A DNA stretch of 64,000 bases from Hyphomicrobiales bacterium (GCA_019075865.1 JAGXAN010000010.1:38538-102537); one strand, 5' to 3'. Positions 25,748 to 35,214 are shown, counted from the first letter of the stretch. Notes: generated by a model from the sequence alone, not told the origin. Numbers and translations: made by a program.

Positions 25748-27619
25748 ATGCGCTTGAAGGCTTGGACGACCGTTATATCAGCGGCCATTTTCATGGCTTG
25801 GTTTGCAGGCACCGCTGCAGCACAATCCTACAACCGCGTGATCAGTTTTGGCGACAGTCTGACCGATAATGGCAATTTATTTGCAACGACCGGACAACCT
25901 CCCTTTCCCTATAACAAGCGCTTCACCAACGGTTTCACTTTTGCTGAATATCTGGCGGGCTCGCCGGTGCTGGGCGGGCCGAGCACGCAAACTGGGTTTC
26001 TCACGACCGGGCCAGGCAGCGTCAACTATGCCTTTGGCGGTGCGCGCAATGACAATGGTGCCAATACCAATGGGCCCATTCCGAGCACGATCACGCAAAT
26101 CACCACCTTCAGCGGCCTTGGCGGCACTTATGGCCCCAATGACCTCGTCACCTATTGGGCGGGTGCCAATAACCTGTTTCAGGCGACCATTCCAGGTGCT
26201 ACACAAGCCACGATCCAGGCTGCTGCGGTGTCCTCCGGGCTGCAGAGCGGCGCGCAGGTCGGCAATATTGCGGCGCTGGGTGCCAAAACCATTGTAATCA
26301 TGAACCTGCCAAATTTTGGCTTGCTCCCGGTTTACACAGCGCAAGGGCCGTTGGGGATTGCCACAGGTTCGTTCGCCAGCACCACCTTTGATCTGACACA
26401 AAGCCAGGCCGTGCAAGCGGCGGCGGCGGCACATCCCGGCACGAATTTCATTCAGGTGGATGCGGCCTCCGCGGTGGCGAGCGTGATTGCCAATCCCGCG
26501 GCCTTTGGCTTCACCAATGCCACCGCTGGATGCGTGACGACTCTAGCCTGCGTTACAGCGCCCTTTGCCACGCAAAACCAGTTTTTCTTTTGGGATACCG
26601 TACACCCGACGGATGCGGGTCATCGGCTGCTGGCCGCTGTGATCAGCGATTATATCTATGCGCCGACGCGCACCGCCGCAGTTGCCGCCCTGGGCGACAC
26701 CAGCTTCTGGTCACGCCGCGCCACCACGCTGGACATGCTGGACCGCGCGCGCGCCGGCGCCCCCTCCGGCGAGGCGATCCAGTTTTTCGCCGCCCTGGCG
26801 GGCCTCGGCCAGTCATCTGCAATGACCAGCCTGGTGCAGCCCAGCATCGGTACGGCAACAAGCCTGCAAACCACTACGCAGAACTTCTATCAGGGCGGCT
26901 TGCGCTTTGGCGGGTTCAAGAATCTGGGCTACGGCTGGACCGGCGGTGTAGAAATTTCGGCGCTCACCGGGCACCTCAGCGCCGGTACGATTGCTGCCGA
27001 CCCAACTTCGATCAGCTTGGATGTCACCGCCGGATGGAGGCAGGGCCCCCTGTTCACAACCCTCCAGGCCGGTGGCGGTATTGATTTTTACAATCAATAC
27101 CGGCGCCAAATGACGGTTTCCAACTTTAATCAGACGGGTTCAACCAATGGGCAATCGGGCTCGCTGTCACTCGAGGGCGGCTATGATATCGGCCTTGGAA
27201 GGTTCACGTTGACCCCGGTTGCCCGGCTTGGCTATCTTTATACAAATGTTGCTGGTTTCAATGAGCAAGGCACGCTGGCCTCGGTCAATTTCAGCAATCG
27301 CACCGTTCAGGGCCTCACTGGAGCCGCCGAATTGCGCGGACGCTTCGCAGTATCTTCGAACCTCGGCCTCTCCGGCGAGATTGGCTATGAGAATTTTCTC
27401 ACCAAATCCATTGGCGCGCTGAGAGGCCAGCTTGCCAACAATACCGCCCTGCCCTTCGCCAGCACCGATTCGGGGCTGGTAGGTGCGGGCGTCACCTTTG
27501 GCCTTGGCCTCGATGGTCATTTTGGTGCCTGGACCGCCAGCGCGGCATGGCGCGGCACCGCCGGTGCCCATGCACAAGTGCTGAATCAGGGCAACATCCA
27601 GATCAGCCGCCTCTTCTGA
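25748..27619 (+). CDS. GDSL-lipase autotransporter (EstA-like esterase)
   Basis: About 623 residues from ATG 25748, which has AGGG upstream. Signal peptide (cleavage near GTAAAQ). Passenger: GDSL esterase with block I VISFGDSLTDNGN (nucleophile Ser), the oxyanion Asn in WAGANNLF, and block V DTVHPTDAGH with the Asp-His pair. C-terminal translocator (about residues 330-623) is an autotransporter beta-barrel ending in SRLF with terminal Phe. It would be displayed on the cell surface and hydrolyse ester lipids. Alone on its strand; the upstream in-frame extension to 25502 is probably not translated. Confidence 0.92.
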   Translation: MRLKAWTTVISAAIFMAWFAGTAAAQSYNRVISFGDSLTDNGNLFATTGQPPFPYNKRFTNGFTFAEYLAGSPVLGGPSTQTGFLTTGPGSVNYAFGGARNDNGANTNGPIPSTITQITTFSGLGGTYGPNDLVTYWAGANNLFQATIPGATQATIQAAAVSSGLQSGAQVGNIAALGAKTIVIMNLPNFGLLPVYTAQGPLGIATGSFASTTFDLTQSQAVQAAAAAHPGTNFIQVDAASAVASVIANPAAFGFTNATAGCVTTLACVTAPFATQNQFFFWDTVHPTDAGHRLLAAVISDYIYAPTRTAAVAALGDTSFWSRRATTLDMLDRARAGAPSGEAIQFFAALAGLGQSSAMTSLVQPSIGTATSLQTTTQNFYQGGLRFGGFKNLGYGWTGGVEISALTGHLSAGTIAADPTSISLDVTAGWRQGPLFTTLQAGGGIDFYNQYRRQMTVSNFNQTGSTNGQSGSLSLEGGYDIGLGRFTLTPVARLGYLYTNVAGFNEQGTLASVNFSNRTVQGLTGAAELRGRFAVSSNLGLSGEIGYENFLTKSIGALRGQLANNTALPFASTDSGLVGAGVTFGLGLDGHFGAWTASAAWRGTAGAHAQVLNQGNIQISRLF

Positions 27620-27829
27620 AGCCCTTACCCATGCCTGTTAGGCGCACTTGGCGTCCCTGTGATGGCTTTTGCGCTTGAAAATGCAGAACAAAGGAAAAAT
27701 AACGCTTTGTGCCGCAACACAGTATTGCATTAAATTGCATATATCTGCATAAAACGCAGGCAATTGCCAAAATAAGTTCACAAGACGTTAATTTTAGCGG
27801 CGGTGACTAGACATTTTTGCATATCTGCT

Positions 27830-28019
27830 TGTGACTCAGCGTCGAAGTAGGACCCCACCCCATACCTATGCCAAACTATTGATATATTAGGTGAGTTCTG
27901 TGGCTGACGGAGGTACCAATCGGCACCGATCGAAACCCCACAAATTGGGCACATGCGGGCGATTTAACAACACCTTAACTGAGTTTCTAGACGGGGCCCC
28001 AATTGGATGCTGTTTCACA
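27830..28019 (-). repeat. MITE-like inverted-repeat element, copy B
   Basis: 190 bp in inverted orientation to copy A: starts TGTGACTCAGCGTCGAAG and ends ...GATGCTGTTTCACA, with the same internal ACCAATCGGC and CACAAATTGGGCACATG landmarks. Lies in the 624-base gap between the autotransporter and the ABC transporter. The remaining parts, 27620-27829 and 28020-28243, are AT-rich and hold no gene; the latter must contain the transporter promoter. Confidence 0.85.
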
Positions 28020-28243
28020 TCCTTGCGCCGGAGCCGGTTTTGGCCCGATTAACCGCGCCTGCGCCCATTAAGATTTGCGATTTTGAATTGGAATTTTCTT
28101 GATTAAAATGCTGGCTGCTATACCGAACGATTTCAAAAATATATTGACAAGATTGCCAACAAACGGCCTCATCGCAGGGTCACGCCAAGGGAAGGCCACC
28201 CAGGCAGGTGCGAATAACAAAAGGCCATCAGGGAGCTTTGAAG

Positions 28244-29431
28244 ATGAAAATTCGCAGTCTGCTTACGACTACAGCAATGGCAGCGGTGACCAGCCTCGCA
28301 TTGTTTGGCGCGGCTTATGCCGCCAACCCGGTTCTTAAAATTGGTTTCGTCGGCGTCACCAGTGGCCCAGCAGCAGCTTGGGGCACATCGAACGTCCGTT
28401 CCATGCAGACCCTCGCAAAAATGATTAACGATGCAGGCGGGGAAAAGATCGGCGACAAGACCTATACAATCCAGATTGTCACTTTCGACGATCAGAAAGA
28501 CCCCAAGCTTTCGATTGCTGGCATGGAAAAAATGGCTCAGGAAGGCATACACTATGTCGTTGGCCCGAACGTCGACGACGGCGCAGCTGCCGTTCGTCCG
28601 GTCGCTGAACAAAACAACATAATCTATTTTCCCTATGCATTTCCAAAATCGCTCTATGTCAAGCCGGCTTCCAACGCGGTTCTTGGCATGGTGGCGAACT
28701 ACCAATCGGCACCGGCGATTTACAAATACCTGAAGGAAAAAAAAGGGATCAAGACCGTTGCCTTTGTCGCGGCGAACGAGTCAGACCCGCTAAGCCAGCG
28801 TGACGGAGGTGTTGAAGCGGCCAAGGCGCTCGGCCTCAAGGTCGTGTCATCGGACGTGACTTACCAGGTTGATACCACCGACTTTACGCCGGTTCTGCTG
28901 CCTGTCCTGAAGACCCAGCCAGACCTCCTCGTACTATCAGGCGTGGCACCTGCTGCAGCTCCGCAGTTGATCCGTTCGGCGCGTGAATTGGGCTACAAAG
29001 GCCTGATCTCAACGGAGACGGCACAGGACGCGAAAGTCTTGCAGGAAGGCGCCGGAAAATTGGCCAACGGCTTCATCTCTGTTGGCGGCGCCTCGACCCC
29101 CGAAATCGCCTCGGACCAGATGAAGAAGTTCGTGGCGACGTACACAAAAATGTTTGGGGAATACAACGACGAGTCCAATACCAAGGTCTATGCGCTCGAA
29201 TATATTCTCGACACGCTCAAGGCAGATCCAGTTGCGATCAACGACATCAAATCCTTCAAGGCCGAGATGGACAAGTTTACAGCGCCAAACCCCTACATGA
29301 AGGGCAACGAGAAGCTAAGCTATGTGGGAATGACCTCCTTTGGGCAGAAGCGACAGATCTCCGTTCCGCTCGTGGTGAATGTCTTCAAAGACGGAAAATT
29401 TGACACCCTCCTGGTGGCCCGGGTCGACTGA
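28244..29431 (+). CDS. Branched-chain amino acid type ABC transporter, substrate-binding protein
   Basis: 395 residues, family of LivJ/LivK-like periplasmic binding proteins. Signal peptide (cleavage AAYAAN), then KIGFVGVTSGPAAAWG and the FDDQKDPKLS block typical of the family. Start ATG 28244 has GGGAGC upstream. First gene of a five-protein transporter operon with a hydantoin racemase at its end, so the ligand may be a hydantoin or other ureido compound rather than leucine; that is inference from context. Confidence 0.9.
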   Translation: MKIRSLLTTTAMAAVTSLALFGAAYAANPVLKIGFVGVTSGPAAAWGTSNVRSMQTLAKMINDAGGEKIGDKTYTIQIVTFDDQKDPKLSIAGMEKMAQEGIHYVVGPNVDDGAAAVRPVAEQNNIIYFPYAFPKSLYVKPASNAVLGMVANYQSAPAIYKYLKEKKGIKTVAFVAANESDPLSQRDGGVEAAKALGLKVVSSDVTYQVDTTDFTPVLLPVLKTQPDLLVLSGVAPAAAPQLIRSARELGYKGLISTETAQDAKVLQEGAGKLANGFISVGGASTPEIASDQMKKFVATYTKMFGEYNDESNTKVYALEYILDTLKADPVAINDIKSFKAEMDKFTAPNPYMKGNEKLSYVGMTSFGQKRQISVPLVVNVFKDGKFDTLLVARVD

Positions 29432-29453
29432 CCTACCCCCTGACGTATCCGGC

Positions 29454-29480
29454 GCCCGGCTGCTTTAGCCGGGCCCTTTT
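29454..29480 (+). terminator. Hairpin with T-tract between binding-protein and permease genes
   Basis: GCCCGGCT and AGCCGGGC pair perfectly over eight bases around a GCTTT loop, followed by CC and TTTT. It looks like a leaky intrinsic terminator that would raise binding protein over membrane components. Confidence 0.7.
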
Positions 29481-29498
29481 CGCCAGCAAGGACCCCAG

Positions 29499-30368
29499 AT
29501 GGAACAGATCGTCGTCAATGGCCTCTATCTTGGGGCACAATATGCAGTGATTGCGCTCGGGTTGACGCTTATCTTCTCGCTTATGAACGTCTTGAATTTT
29601 GCGCACGGCCAAATGTATGTTTTGGGTGGATTCATTACGTACACGGTCGTTAGCCAGTTTCACCTTCCCTACATTGTAGGTCTCGTCACGTCTGCCGTCG
29701 CGTTGGCTGTGATTGGTGCTTTGCTGGAACGCTTTCTGTTCCGGCCGGTCATCGCGCGGTCGAAGCGAGAGGAGAGCACGATGCTCTTGGCCGCCGGGGT
29801 AGCCTTCTTCCTCGACGCAGTGACGTTGCTCATCTTCGGCGAAAAACAGCGTGGCATCCCGAAGATCATTAACGGCGTGCTTAACTGGAACTTCATCATC
29901 GTAATGCCCTACGATCGCATCTTGATCGGCGTTCTGGCGATTGCGCTGATCGCGGGCTTTATCGTGTTTATGCAGTTCTCCCGCAGCGGTCGTGCGATGC
30001 GCGCGCTGGCCCAGGACCGAATGGCGGCGCAACTGATGGGTGTTGATGTCGATCGCTATTCGATGATCGGATTTGCTCTGGGCGCGATGTTGGCCGGTCT
30101 TGCGGGCGGGCTCTTGGTCTCGATTACCGGAGTCAATCTTGGCATGGGTGGGCCGACCTCGATCAAGGCATTCATGATGATCATGATCGGCGGGGCCGGC
30201 GTAATCTCTGGCGCCATTGCAGGCGGCTTTATACTGGGCATGATGGAATCGGTCGGCTTAACGGTCCTCGCGTCTTACGGCGACATTACTTACCTAGTCA
30301 TCTTCGCGTCCCTGATGGTGTTCCTTGCCATTCGGCCGCAGGGGATGATGGGTAAACCCTGGGGTTGA
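29499..30368 (+). CDS. Branched-chain amino acid type ABC permease (LivH-like)
   Basis: 289 residues, eight or so membrane segments. Family landmarks: LYLGAQYAVIALGLTLIFSLMNVLNFAHGQMYVLGGF at the N-terminus and GRAMRALAQDRMAAQLMGVDVDR in the coupling-helix region that meets the ATPase. Pairs with the LivM-like gene four bases downstream. Confidence 0.93.
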   Translation: MEQIVVNGLYLGAQYAVIALGLTLIFSLMNVLNFAHGQMYVLGGFITYTVVSQFHLPYIVGLVTSAVALAVIGALLERFLFRPVIARSKREESTMLLAAGVAFFLDAVTLLIFGEKQRGIPKIINGVLNWNFIIVMPYDRILIGVLAIALIAGFIVFMQFSRSGRAMRALAQDRMAAQLMGVDVDRYSMIGFALGAMLAGLAGGLLVSITGVNLGMGGPTSIKAFMMIMIGGAGVISGAIAGGFILGMMESVGLTVLASYGDITYLVIFASLMVFLAIRPQGMMGKPWG

Positions 30369-30372
30369 CCAA

Positions 30373-31350
30373 ATGAAACTGACCGAAAAATTGGGCGTCG
30401 TAGTCTTCCTCGTCGCTGTCTATGTGCTTGTCCCGGCATTGATCGCTTTGAGCGGGAGATGGGACTTTTTTTACACGCTGACATCGGTAGCGCTGTTGTC
30501 TATTGCCTCAGCAGGGGTGTGGCTGACGTTCTACATAGGCCGCATCAATATCGGCCAAGGCGCTTACGCACTGGTGGGTGGCTATGTCTCGGCCATCCTC
30601 ATGACAAAGGCCGGTCTGAATTTTTGGATTACGCTGCCGCTTGCCGGGCTGTTCTGCGCGGGCTTGAGCGTGCTGATCGGGTTGCCGATTTTACGGCTCC
30701 GGGGCGTGTATTTTGCCATGGTCACCCTGGTCCTGACAGAAGTCGCGCGGCTTTCCGCACTCGCGCTTCATATCACCAATGGTGCCAAGGGCATCACGTC
30801 AATTCCACTTCCCGGCAAGGTCGCGCTCTTCGGGATCACAATCATCCCTGATTTCAGCACCCTCGCGAACCCAAAGCTGGCTTTCTACATCATGGCAGTC
30901 ACGCTGATGGTTGTGAGTTTTGCCGCCCTGTGGCGCATTGTAAATTCACGGTTGGGCCATCTGTGCCGTTCCTTGCAGCAGAACGAAGAGCTTGCTTCAT
31001 CGATTGGTGTAAATACCGCCTATTTGCGCGTGCTGGCCTACGCGATCTCGTCTTTTTTCGGGGGCATAGCGGGCGCGGGCTTTGTTATCATCTCGCAATC
31101 AATCTATCCTTCGAGCTTTCAGGTCACCGACAGCGTGAACTTCATGCTGAACTGCTTCCTCGGCGGCCTCAGCTTTGTATTCGGCCCAATGCTTGGCACT
31201 CTGTTGCTGTACTTTGGTTGGGACCTGTTATTTTCGACCGGAAAATACCAGATGCTGATTTATTCGTCGCTTCTCATCCTGGCAATGCTGGTTCTACCGA
31301 ACGGCCTACTGAGTGTCTCATTCTCTCGCCGCAAGGGAGTTGGCAAATGA
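30373..31350 (+). CDS. Branched-chain amino acid type ABC permease (LivM-like)
   Basis: 325 residues with about nine membrane segments. Conserved blocks INIGQGAYALVGGYVSAIL and GHLCRSLQQNEELASSIGVNTAYLRVLAYAISSFFGGIAGA match LivM. Its stop overlaps the start of the first ATPase gene (ATGA). Confidence 0.93.
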   Translation: MKLTEKLGVVVFLVAVYVLVPALIALSGRWDFFYTLTSVALLSIASAGVWLTFYIGRINIGQGAYALVGGYVSAILMTKAGLNFWITLPLAGLFCAGLSVLIGLPILRLRGVYFAMVTLVLTEVARLSALALHITNGAKGITSIPLPGKVALFGITIIPDFSTLANPKLAFYIMAVTLMVVSFAALWRIVNSRLGHLCRSLQQNEELASSIGVNTAYLRVLAYAISSFFGGIAGAGFVIISQSIYPSSFQVTDSVNFMLNCFLGGLSFVFGPMLGTLLLYFGWDLLFSTGKYQMLIYSSLLILAMLVLPNGLLSVSFSRRKGVGK

Positions 31351-32129
31351 GTCAGATCCTTCAGATAAATGGCGTAACCAAGCGCTATGGTGGCCTTGTC
31401 GCGGTCAACAACGTATCCTTCGACGTGTCAGAACGAGAAATACTCTCTGTGATCGGTCCCAACGGGGCGGGCAAATCCACACTGTTCAAACTCATTTCTT
31501 CGTTCGTGCCAACCAGCGCCGGCGAGGTTCTGTTTCGTGGCGAGCGCATCTCGGATCTGGCCCCGCACGTGGTGGCACGCAAAGGTGTGGTTCGCACCTT
31601 CCAAGAAACCACCATCTTCCGTTCCATGACGGTGCGCGAAAATGTGATTGTGGCGCACCACTTGCGCTCCAAAGCAACGCTCGCCGGCTTCTTCTTTGGA
31701 ACCGCGACCGCGCGCGCCGATGAGACTGCCTTTGGTGCCTCAGCCGACGAGATCATTGGATTTCTTGGGATCACAGCCATTGCAAACGAGTTGGCATCCA
31801 ACCTGCCGCAAGGGCATTTGCGCGCCCTTGGAATGGCGATTGGCTTGGCAACGCACCCGGCTGTGCTTTTGCTGGATGAACCCTTTGCAGGCATGAATCA
31901 CGACGAAACCATGCGGATGGTGGCTCTGGTGCGGCGCCTGCGAGATGAGCGTGGCGTAACCGTGCTGCTGGTTGAGCACGACATGCCGGCCGTGATGAAA
32001 ATCAGCGACCGAATTGTAGTCATCAATTTTGGGCAGAAAATTGCGGAAGGTACACCCGCTGAAATTCAAAATGATCCCATGGTGATCGAGGCTTACCTCG
32101 GTTCCGAAGATGCCGCGATCGGGATATAA
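31347..32129 (+). CDS. Branched-chain amino acid type ABC ATPase (LivG-like)
   Basis: 260 residues from ATG 31347. Walker A GPNGAGKST, a Q-loop in VVRTFQETTIF, signature LPQGHLRAL (the Liv variant of LSGGQ), Walker B VLLLDEPFAGM and the switch His in VLLVEHDM. All catalytic motifs are intact. Confidence 0.94.
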   Translation: MSQILQINGVTKRYGGLVAVNNVSFDVSEREILSVIGPNGAGKSTLFKLISSFVPTSAGEVLFRGERISDLAPHVVARKGVVRTFQETTIFRSMTVRENVIVAHHLRSKATLAGFFFGTATARADETAFGASADEIIGFLGITAIANELASNLPQGHLRALGMAIGLATHPAVLLLDEPFAGMNHDETMRMVALVRRLRDERGVTVLLVEHDMPAVMKISDRIVVINFGQKIAEGTPAEIQNDPMVIEAYLGSEDAAIGI

Positions 32130-32132
32130 ACC

Positions 32133-32855
32133 ATGACCACCATACTCAGCCTGAAAGATGTCGAACTCTACTACGACCATGTCTATGCACTTAAGCGTGT
32201 TTCGATAGAAATGAGCGAGGGAGAGACGGTCGCCCTTATTGGTGCAAACGGGGCGGGAAAGTCATCCATCCTGCGCGCAATCACGGGCCTGCGCAAAATC
32301 CGGTCAGGGGAGATCCATTACATGGGGGAACGCCTTGACGGCATCCCGCCGGCTGAGATTGTCAGAAAAGGCATTGCGATGGTTCCAGAGGGGCGGCGGG
32401 TCTTTCCCTTTATGTCCATCAAAGATAACCTGCTGATGGGCGCGTTCACCAGAACGGACAAAGCGGGTATTACGCGAACGCTCGACAGCGTGTTGCAGCG
32501 GTTTCCGCGCTTGCGGGAACGCTACAGTCAACAGGCAAGTACGCTTTCGGGTGGCGAACAGCAGATGATGGTGATCGGTCGCGCCCTGATGGCAGCACCG
32601 AGGCTCCTGCTTCTCGATGAGCCATCATTAGGCATTGCGCCAAAGCTGGTGCAGGACATTGCCCGCTCAATTGTCGCCATCAGCCGTGACGAGGGTGTTA
32701 GCGTGCTCCTCGTCGAGCAAAACAGCCGCATGGCATTGTCAATCTCCAGCCGCGCCTATGCGCTTGCAACCGGTGCGGTAGCGCTGACTGGACAGTCGAA
32801 AGACTTGATGAACGACGATAGAATCAAGGCCGCCTATCTTGGCGGCGAACTCTGA
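32133..32855 (+). CDS. Branched-chain amino acid type ABC ATPase (LivF-like)
   Basis: 240 residues. Walker A GANGAGKSS, PEGRRVFPFMSIKDNLLMGAF (LivF hallmark), signature LSGGEQQMM, Walker B LLLLDEPSLGIAPKL, then LLVEQNS. Together with the LivG-like protein it forms the ATPase dimer. Confidence 0.94.
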   Translation: MTTILSLKDVELYYDHVYALKRVSIEMSEGETVALIGANGAGKSSILRAITGLRKIRSGEIHYMGERLDGIPPAEIVRKGIAMVPEGRRVFPFMSIKDNLLMGAFTRTDKAGITRTLDSVLQRFPRLRERYSQQASTLSGGEQQMMVIGRALMAAPRLLLLDEPSLGIAPKLVQDIARSIVAISRDEGVSVLLVEQNSRMALSISSRAYALATGAVALTGQSKDLMNDDRIKAAYLGGEL

Positions 32856-32864
32856 GGCTCAAAT

Positions 32865-33572
32865 ATGCGAATTCTGGTAATCAATCCCAACACAACCGCC
32901 TCAATGACCGAGAAGATTGGGGCTGCCGCTCGCCGCGTAGCCGGCTCTGGCACTGAGATAGTTGCAGTAAATCCGGTTTCCGGGCCTGCGAGCATCGAGG
33001 GATATTACGACGAGGCGATGAGCCTTGCTGGGCTGCTTGGCTTGATCCGCAGCACGCCGGACGTTGATGCCATCGTCATTGCCTGCTTTGATGATACGGG
33101 CCTCGACGCGGCGCGCTGCTTGACCGACAAGCCCGTGGTGGGCATCGGCGAGGCTGCCTATCATTTCGCGTCACTGCTGGCCAACAACTTCACCGTCATC
33201 ACCACCCTCGCCCGCTCTGTGCCGGCGCTCGAACATAACCTTGTGCGCTACGGCCTCGCTGCGCGCTGCGCGCGGGTGCGCGCCTCAAACATCCCGGTGC
33301 TCGACCTCGAAGATCCCGAAAGCGATGCTTGCGAACGTATCGGTGAGGAGGTGCTCAAAGCCATAGAAGAAGATAGGGCCGAGGCCATCGTCCTTGGTTG
33401 TGCGGGGATGACCGAACTAAGCGAAACTCTGTCGCAGCGGTACGGTTTACCCGTGCTCGATGGGGTCGTGTGCGCGGTTACACTTTGCGAGAGCCTCGTG
33501 AGAGTTGGTGGAAGGACCTCACGTCTGGGTGGATATGCCCCACCCCGGTTTGATAAGCGCGCAGTTGCTTGA
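32865..33572 (+). CDS. Asp/Glu/hydantoin racemase
   Basis: 235 residues of the aspartate/glutamate/hydantoin racemase superfamily. Starts MRILVINPNTTASMTEKI, characteristic of hydantoin (and allantoin) racemases. The two catalytic cysteines are visible in VIACFDDTGLDAAR and VLGCAGMTEL. It would interconvert enantiomers of 5-substituted hydantoins or allantoin before hydrolysis. Lies nine bases after the last transporter gene. No hydantoinase or carbamoylase follows, because the DNA downstream is IS and regulator debris. Confidence 0.85.
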   Translation: MRILVINPNTTASMTEKIGAAARRVAGSGTEIVAVNPVSGPASIEGYYDEAMSLAGLLGLIRSTPDVDAIVIACFDDTGLDAARCLTDKPVVGIGEAAYHFASLLANNFTVITTLARSVPALEHNLVRYGLAARCARVRASNIPVLDLEDPESDACERIGEEVLKAIEEDRAEAIVLGCAGMTELSETLSQRYGLPVLDGVVCAVTLCESLVRVGGRTSRLGGYAPPRFDKRAVA

Positions 33573-33693
33573 TGGCAGTTGCTTGAAGGATGTAGAGGCC
33601 ATACCAGGGTTCAGCATCAGGGCGGATCACAAGCGCGAACGCGAGGCTGGATAGGCGTTTGGGGCAAGTCACATTCCGCAAAGCCACCCTGCC

Positions 33694-33800
33694 CTATTGC
33701 GCGCGGATGTCTCGCCCCGACACGACGTTATGGACAAATTGCGAACTGGCATCGCTGACCGTCGCAACATGGGCGCGCGCAGCCGCTTCGTAACCGTCCG
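33694..33800 (-). pseudogene. GntR/FCD-type regulator, C-terminal remnant
   Basis: About 34 codons, ending at a stop at 33694-33696. EAAARAHVATVSDASSQFV is identical to the C-terminus of the GntR protein at 47882-48577, and the flanking residues are similar. The rest of the gene is missing; an IS66 piece begins a few bases away. A full-length regulator of this type probably once ran convergent to the racemase gene. Confidence 0.7.
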
Positions 33801-33812
33801 GCCTTGACCCTT

Positions 33813-34013
33813 TCAGGCCGACTTCCAGTTCCATGGTAGCAGTTCGGCGATTTTGTTGATGGGATGATCGGCTATGCGGTTCAGGATATCGCGGAGGTAG
33901 GCTTCGGGGTCATGATCGTTAAGCTTGGCAGATTCGGTGATGGTGTAAAGGGTTGCGGCACGCTCGCCGCCTTGGGTTGAACCGGCGAAGAGCCAGTTTT
34001 TGCGGGGGTATTA
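33813..34013 (-). mobile_element. IS66-family transposase (TnpC), C-terminal remnant
   Basis: 66 codons with the typical TnpC ending: RKNWLFAGSTQGGERAATLYTI, ESAKLNDHDPEAYLRDIL, then ELLPWNW. Begins abruptly after a stop and is followed immediately upstream by MITE copy C. Confidence 0.85.
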
Positions 34014-34028
34014 CCATCTGGGATCCAG

Positions 34029-34216
34029 TGTGATTCAGCATCGAAGTGGGACCCCACCCATGCGTGTGCCAACCTATTGATCCATTGAGTGAATTAGGTG
34101 GATGACAAGGGTACCAATCGGCGCCGATAGGAACCCCACAAATTGGGCACATGCGGCTGATTTAACAATACCCTAACTGCGTTCCGAGACGAGCCCCAAT
34201 TTGATGCTGACACACA
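34029..34216 (-). repeat. MITE-like inverted-repeat element, copy C
   Basis: 188 bp, same orientation as copy B: TGTGATTCAGCATCGAAG at one end, ...TTGATGCTGACACACA at the other. Internal ACCAATCGGCGCCGAT and CACAAATTGGGCACATG blocks are conserved with the other copies. Abuts the IS66 remnant. Confidence 0.85.
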
Positions 34217-34340
34217 CACAATGCAGCATCCTCACTCGGGGCGATGCATTCGACGCATTCGGAGAAATTGCACCCTTGAACGCGACCGGACCGCGCGATA
34301 TAGTCATCCTGGTCATAGTGACCATTATTTGAGGATTCCC

Positions 34341-34601
34341 ATGGCCCATGCCAATCATCGCTGGACGGTAGCTGAGGCGAAGGCCCGACTTTCCGAACTC
34401 ATTGCGACGGCGCGGCGGGAGGGCCCGCAGACCATAACCAAGAACGGGCGGTCGACGGTGGTCCTCGTCTCGGTGGAGGAATGGGAGCGCAAAACCACCC
34501 GGACCGGCTCTCTGGCCGAATTTCTGCTCAAATCTCCGTTGCGAAACGCCGATCTCGATCTCGAACGCGCGCCGGATAACGGGCGCGAGATCGACCTGTG
34601 A
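34341..34601 (+). CDS. Antitoxin, Phd/YefM family
   Basis: 86 residues from ATG 34341 with GAGGA upstream. WTVAEAKARLSELIATA plus TKNGRSTVVLVSVEEWE is the Phd/YefM fold that binds operator DNA and neutralises the partner toxin through its C-terminus. Its stop overlaps the GTG start of the toxin gene. The pair is intact amid decayed DNA. Confidence 0.9.
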   Translation: MAHANHRWTVAEAKARLSELIATARREGPQTITKNGRSTVVLVSVEEWERKTTRTGSLAEFLLKSPLRNADLDLERAPDNGREIDL

Positions 34602-35023
34602 GTTTTCTCATCGACACCAATGTGATTTCGGAGCTCACCCGGCCAAATCCTGATCAGCGCGTCGTCTCGTTCCTCCATGAAAGTGACGAAGATCACCTTT
34701 TCGTCAGCGTTATCACCCTGGGCGAACTGCTTCGAGGCGTCGCGCTAAAGGCCGACGGTCGTGCAAAATCCGCGCTCGACGACTGGCTTCGTGGCGACCT
34801 GCGTGAAAGGTTCGCCGGCCGGATCCTCGACGTCACCTCTGAGATCGCCGACAGGTGGGGAGACCTGATGGCGACAGCCAAGCGACAAGGCACAGCGCTG
34901 CACGCGATGGATGGATTCCTCGCCGCCACCGCACTTGTCCATGGCAAGACGCTGGTGACACGCAACGTAAAGGATTTTGCACCCTTCGAAGTATCGATTT
35001 TTAATCCCTGGACCCCTGCCTGA
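34598..35023 (+). CDS. vapC: Toxin, VapC/FitB-type PIN-domain RNase
   Basis: 141 residues starting at GTG 34598. PIN-domain acidic residues are visible in FLIDTNVISEL, ITLGELLRG, HAMDGFLAA and VTRNVKDF; these coordinate metal for RNA cleavage. Translationally coupled to the antitoxin. Such pairs stabilise plasmids and islands, which fits the RepC remnant six bases downstream. Confidence 0.9.
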   Translation: MSFLIDTNVISELTRPNPDQRVVSFLHESDEDHLFVSVITLGELLRGVALKADGRAKSALDDWLRGDLRERFAGRILDVTSEIADRWGDLMATAKRQGTALHAMDGFLAATALVHGKTLVTRNVKDFAPFEVSIFNPWTPA

Positions 35024-35028
35024 GCGCC

Positions 35029-35214
35029 TCACGCCCTGCCCTGCCTAGCCTTCAGCCTCTGGCCCATCAACGCCATCAGCATGGGGCCGAGGGCGAACTG
35101 GTCATAGCGGACTTTTTGGACGAGAGCGCGCAGATGCCCGCCGGGTGATTTGATGGTGGGCGAGCCAATGACGATGACGATCGTTGAACCGGGCGTCGGC
35201 CCCAGCATGATTTG
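35029..35214 (-). pseudogene. Plasmid replication initiator RepC-like, C-terminal remnant
   Basis: About 60 codons in one frame ending at the stop 35029-35031. EAQIMLGP, IKSPGGHLRALVQK and FALGPMLMAL resemble the end of RepC proteins of repABC plasmids. A stop lies just upstream, so the DNA-binding part is gone. It suggests that plasmid DNA was integrated here. Family assignment is from pattern memory only. Confidence 0.55.
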
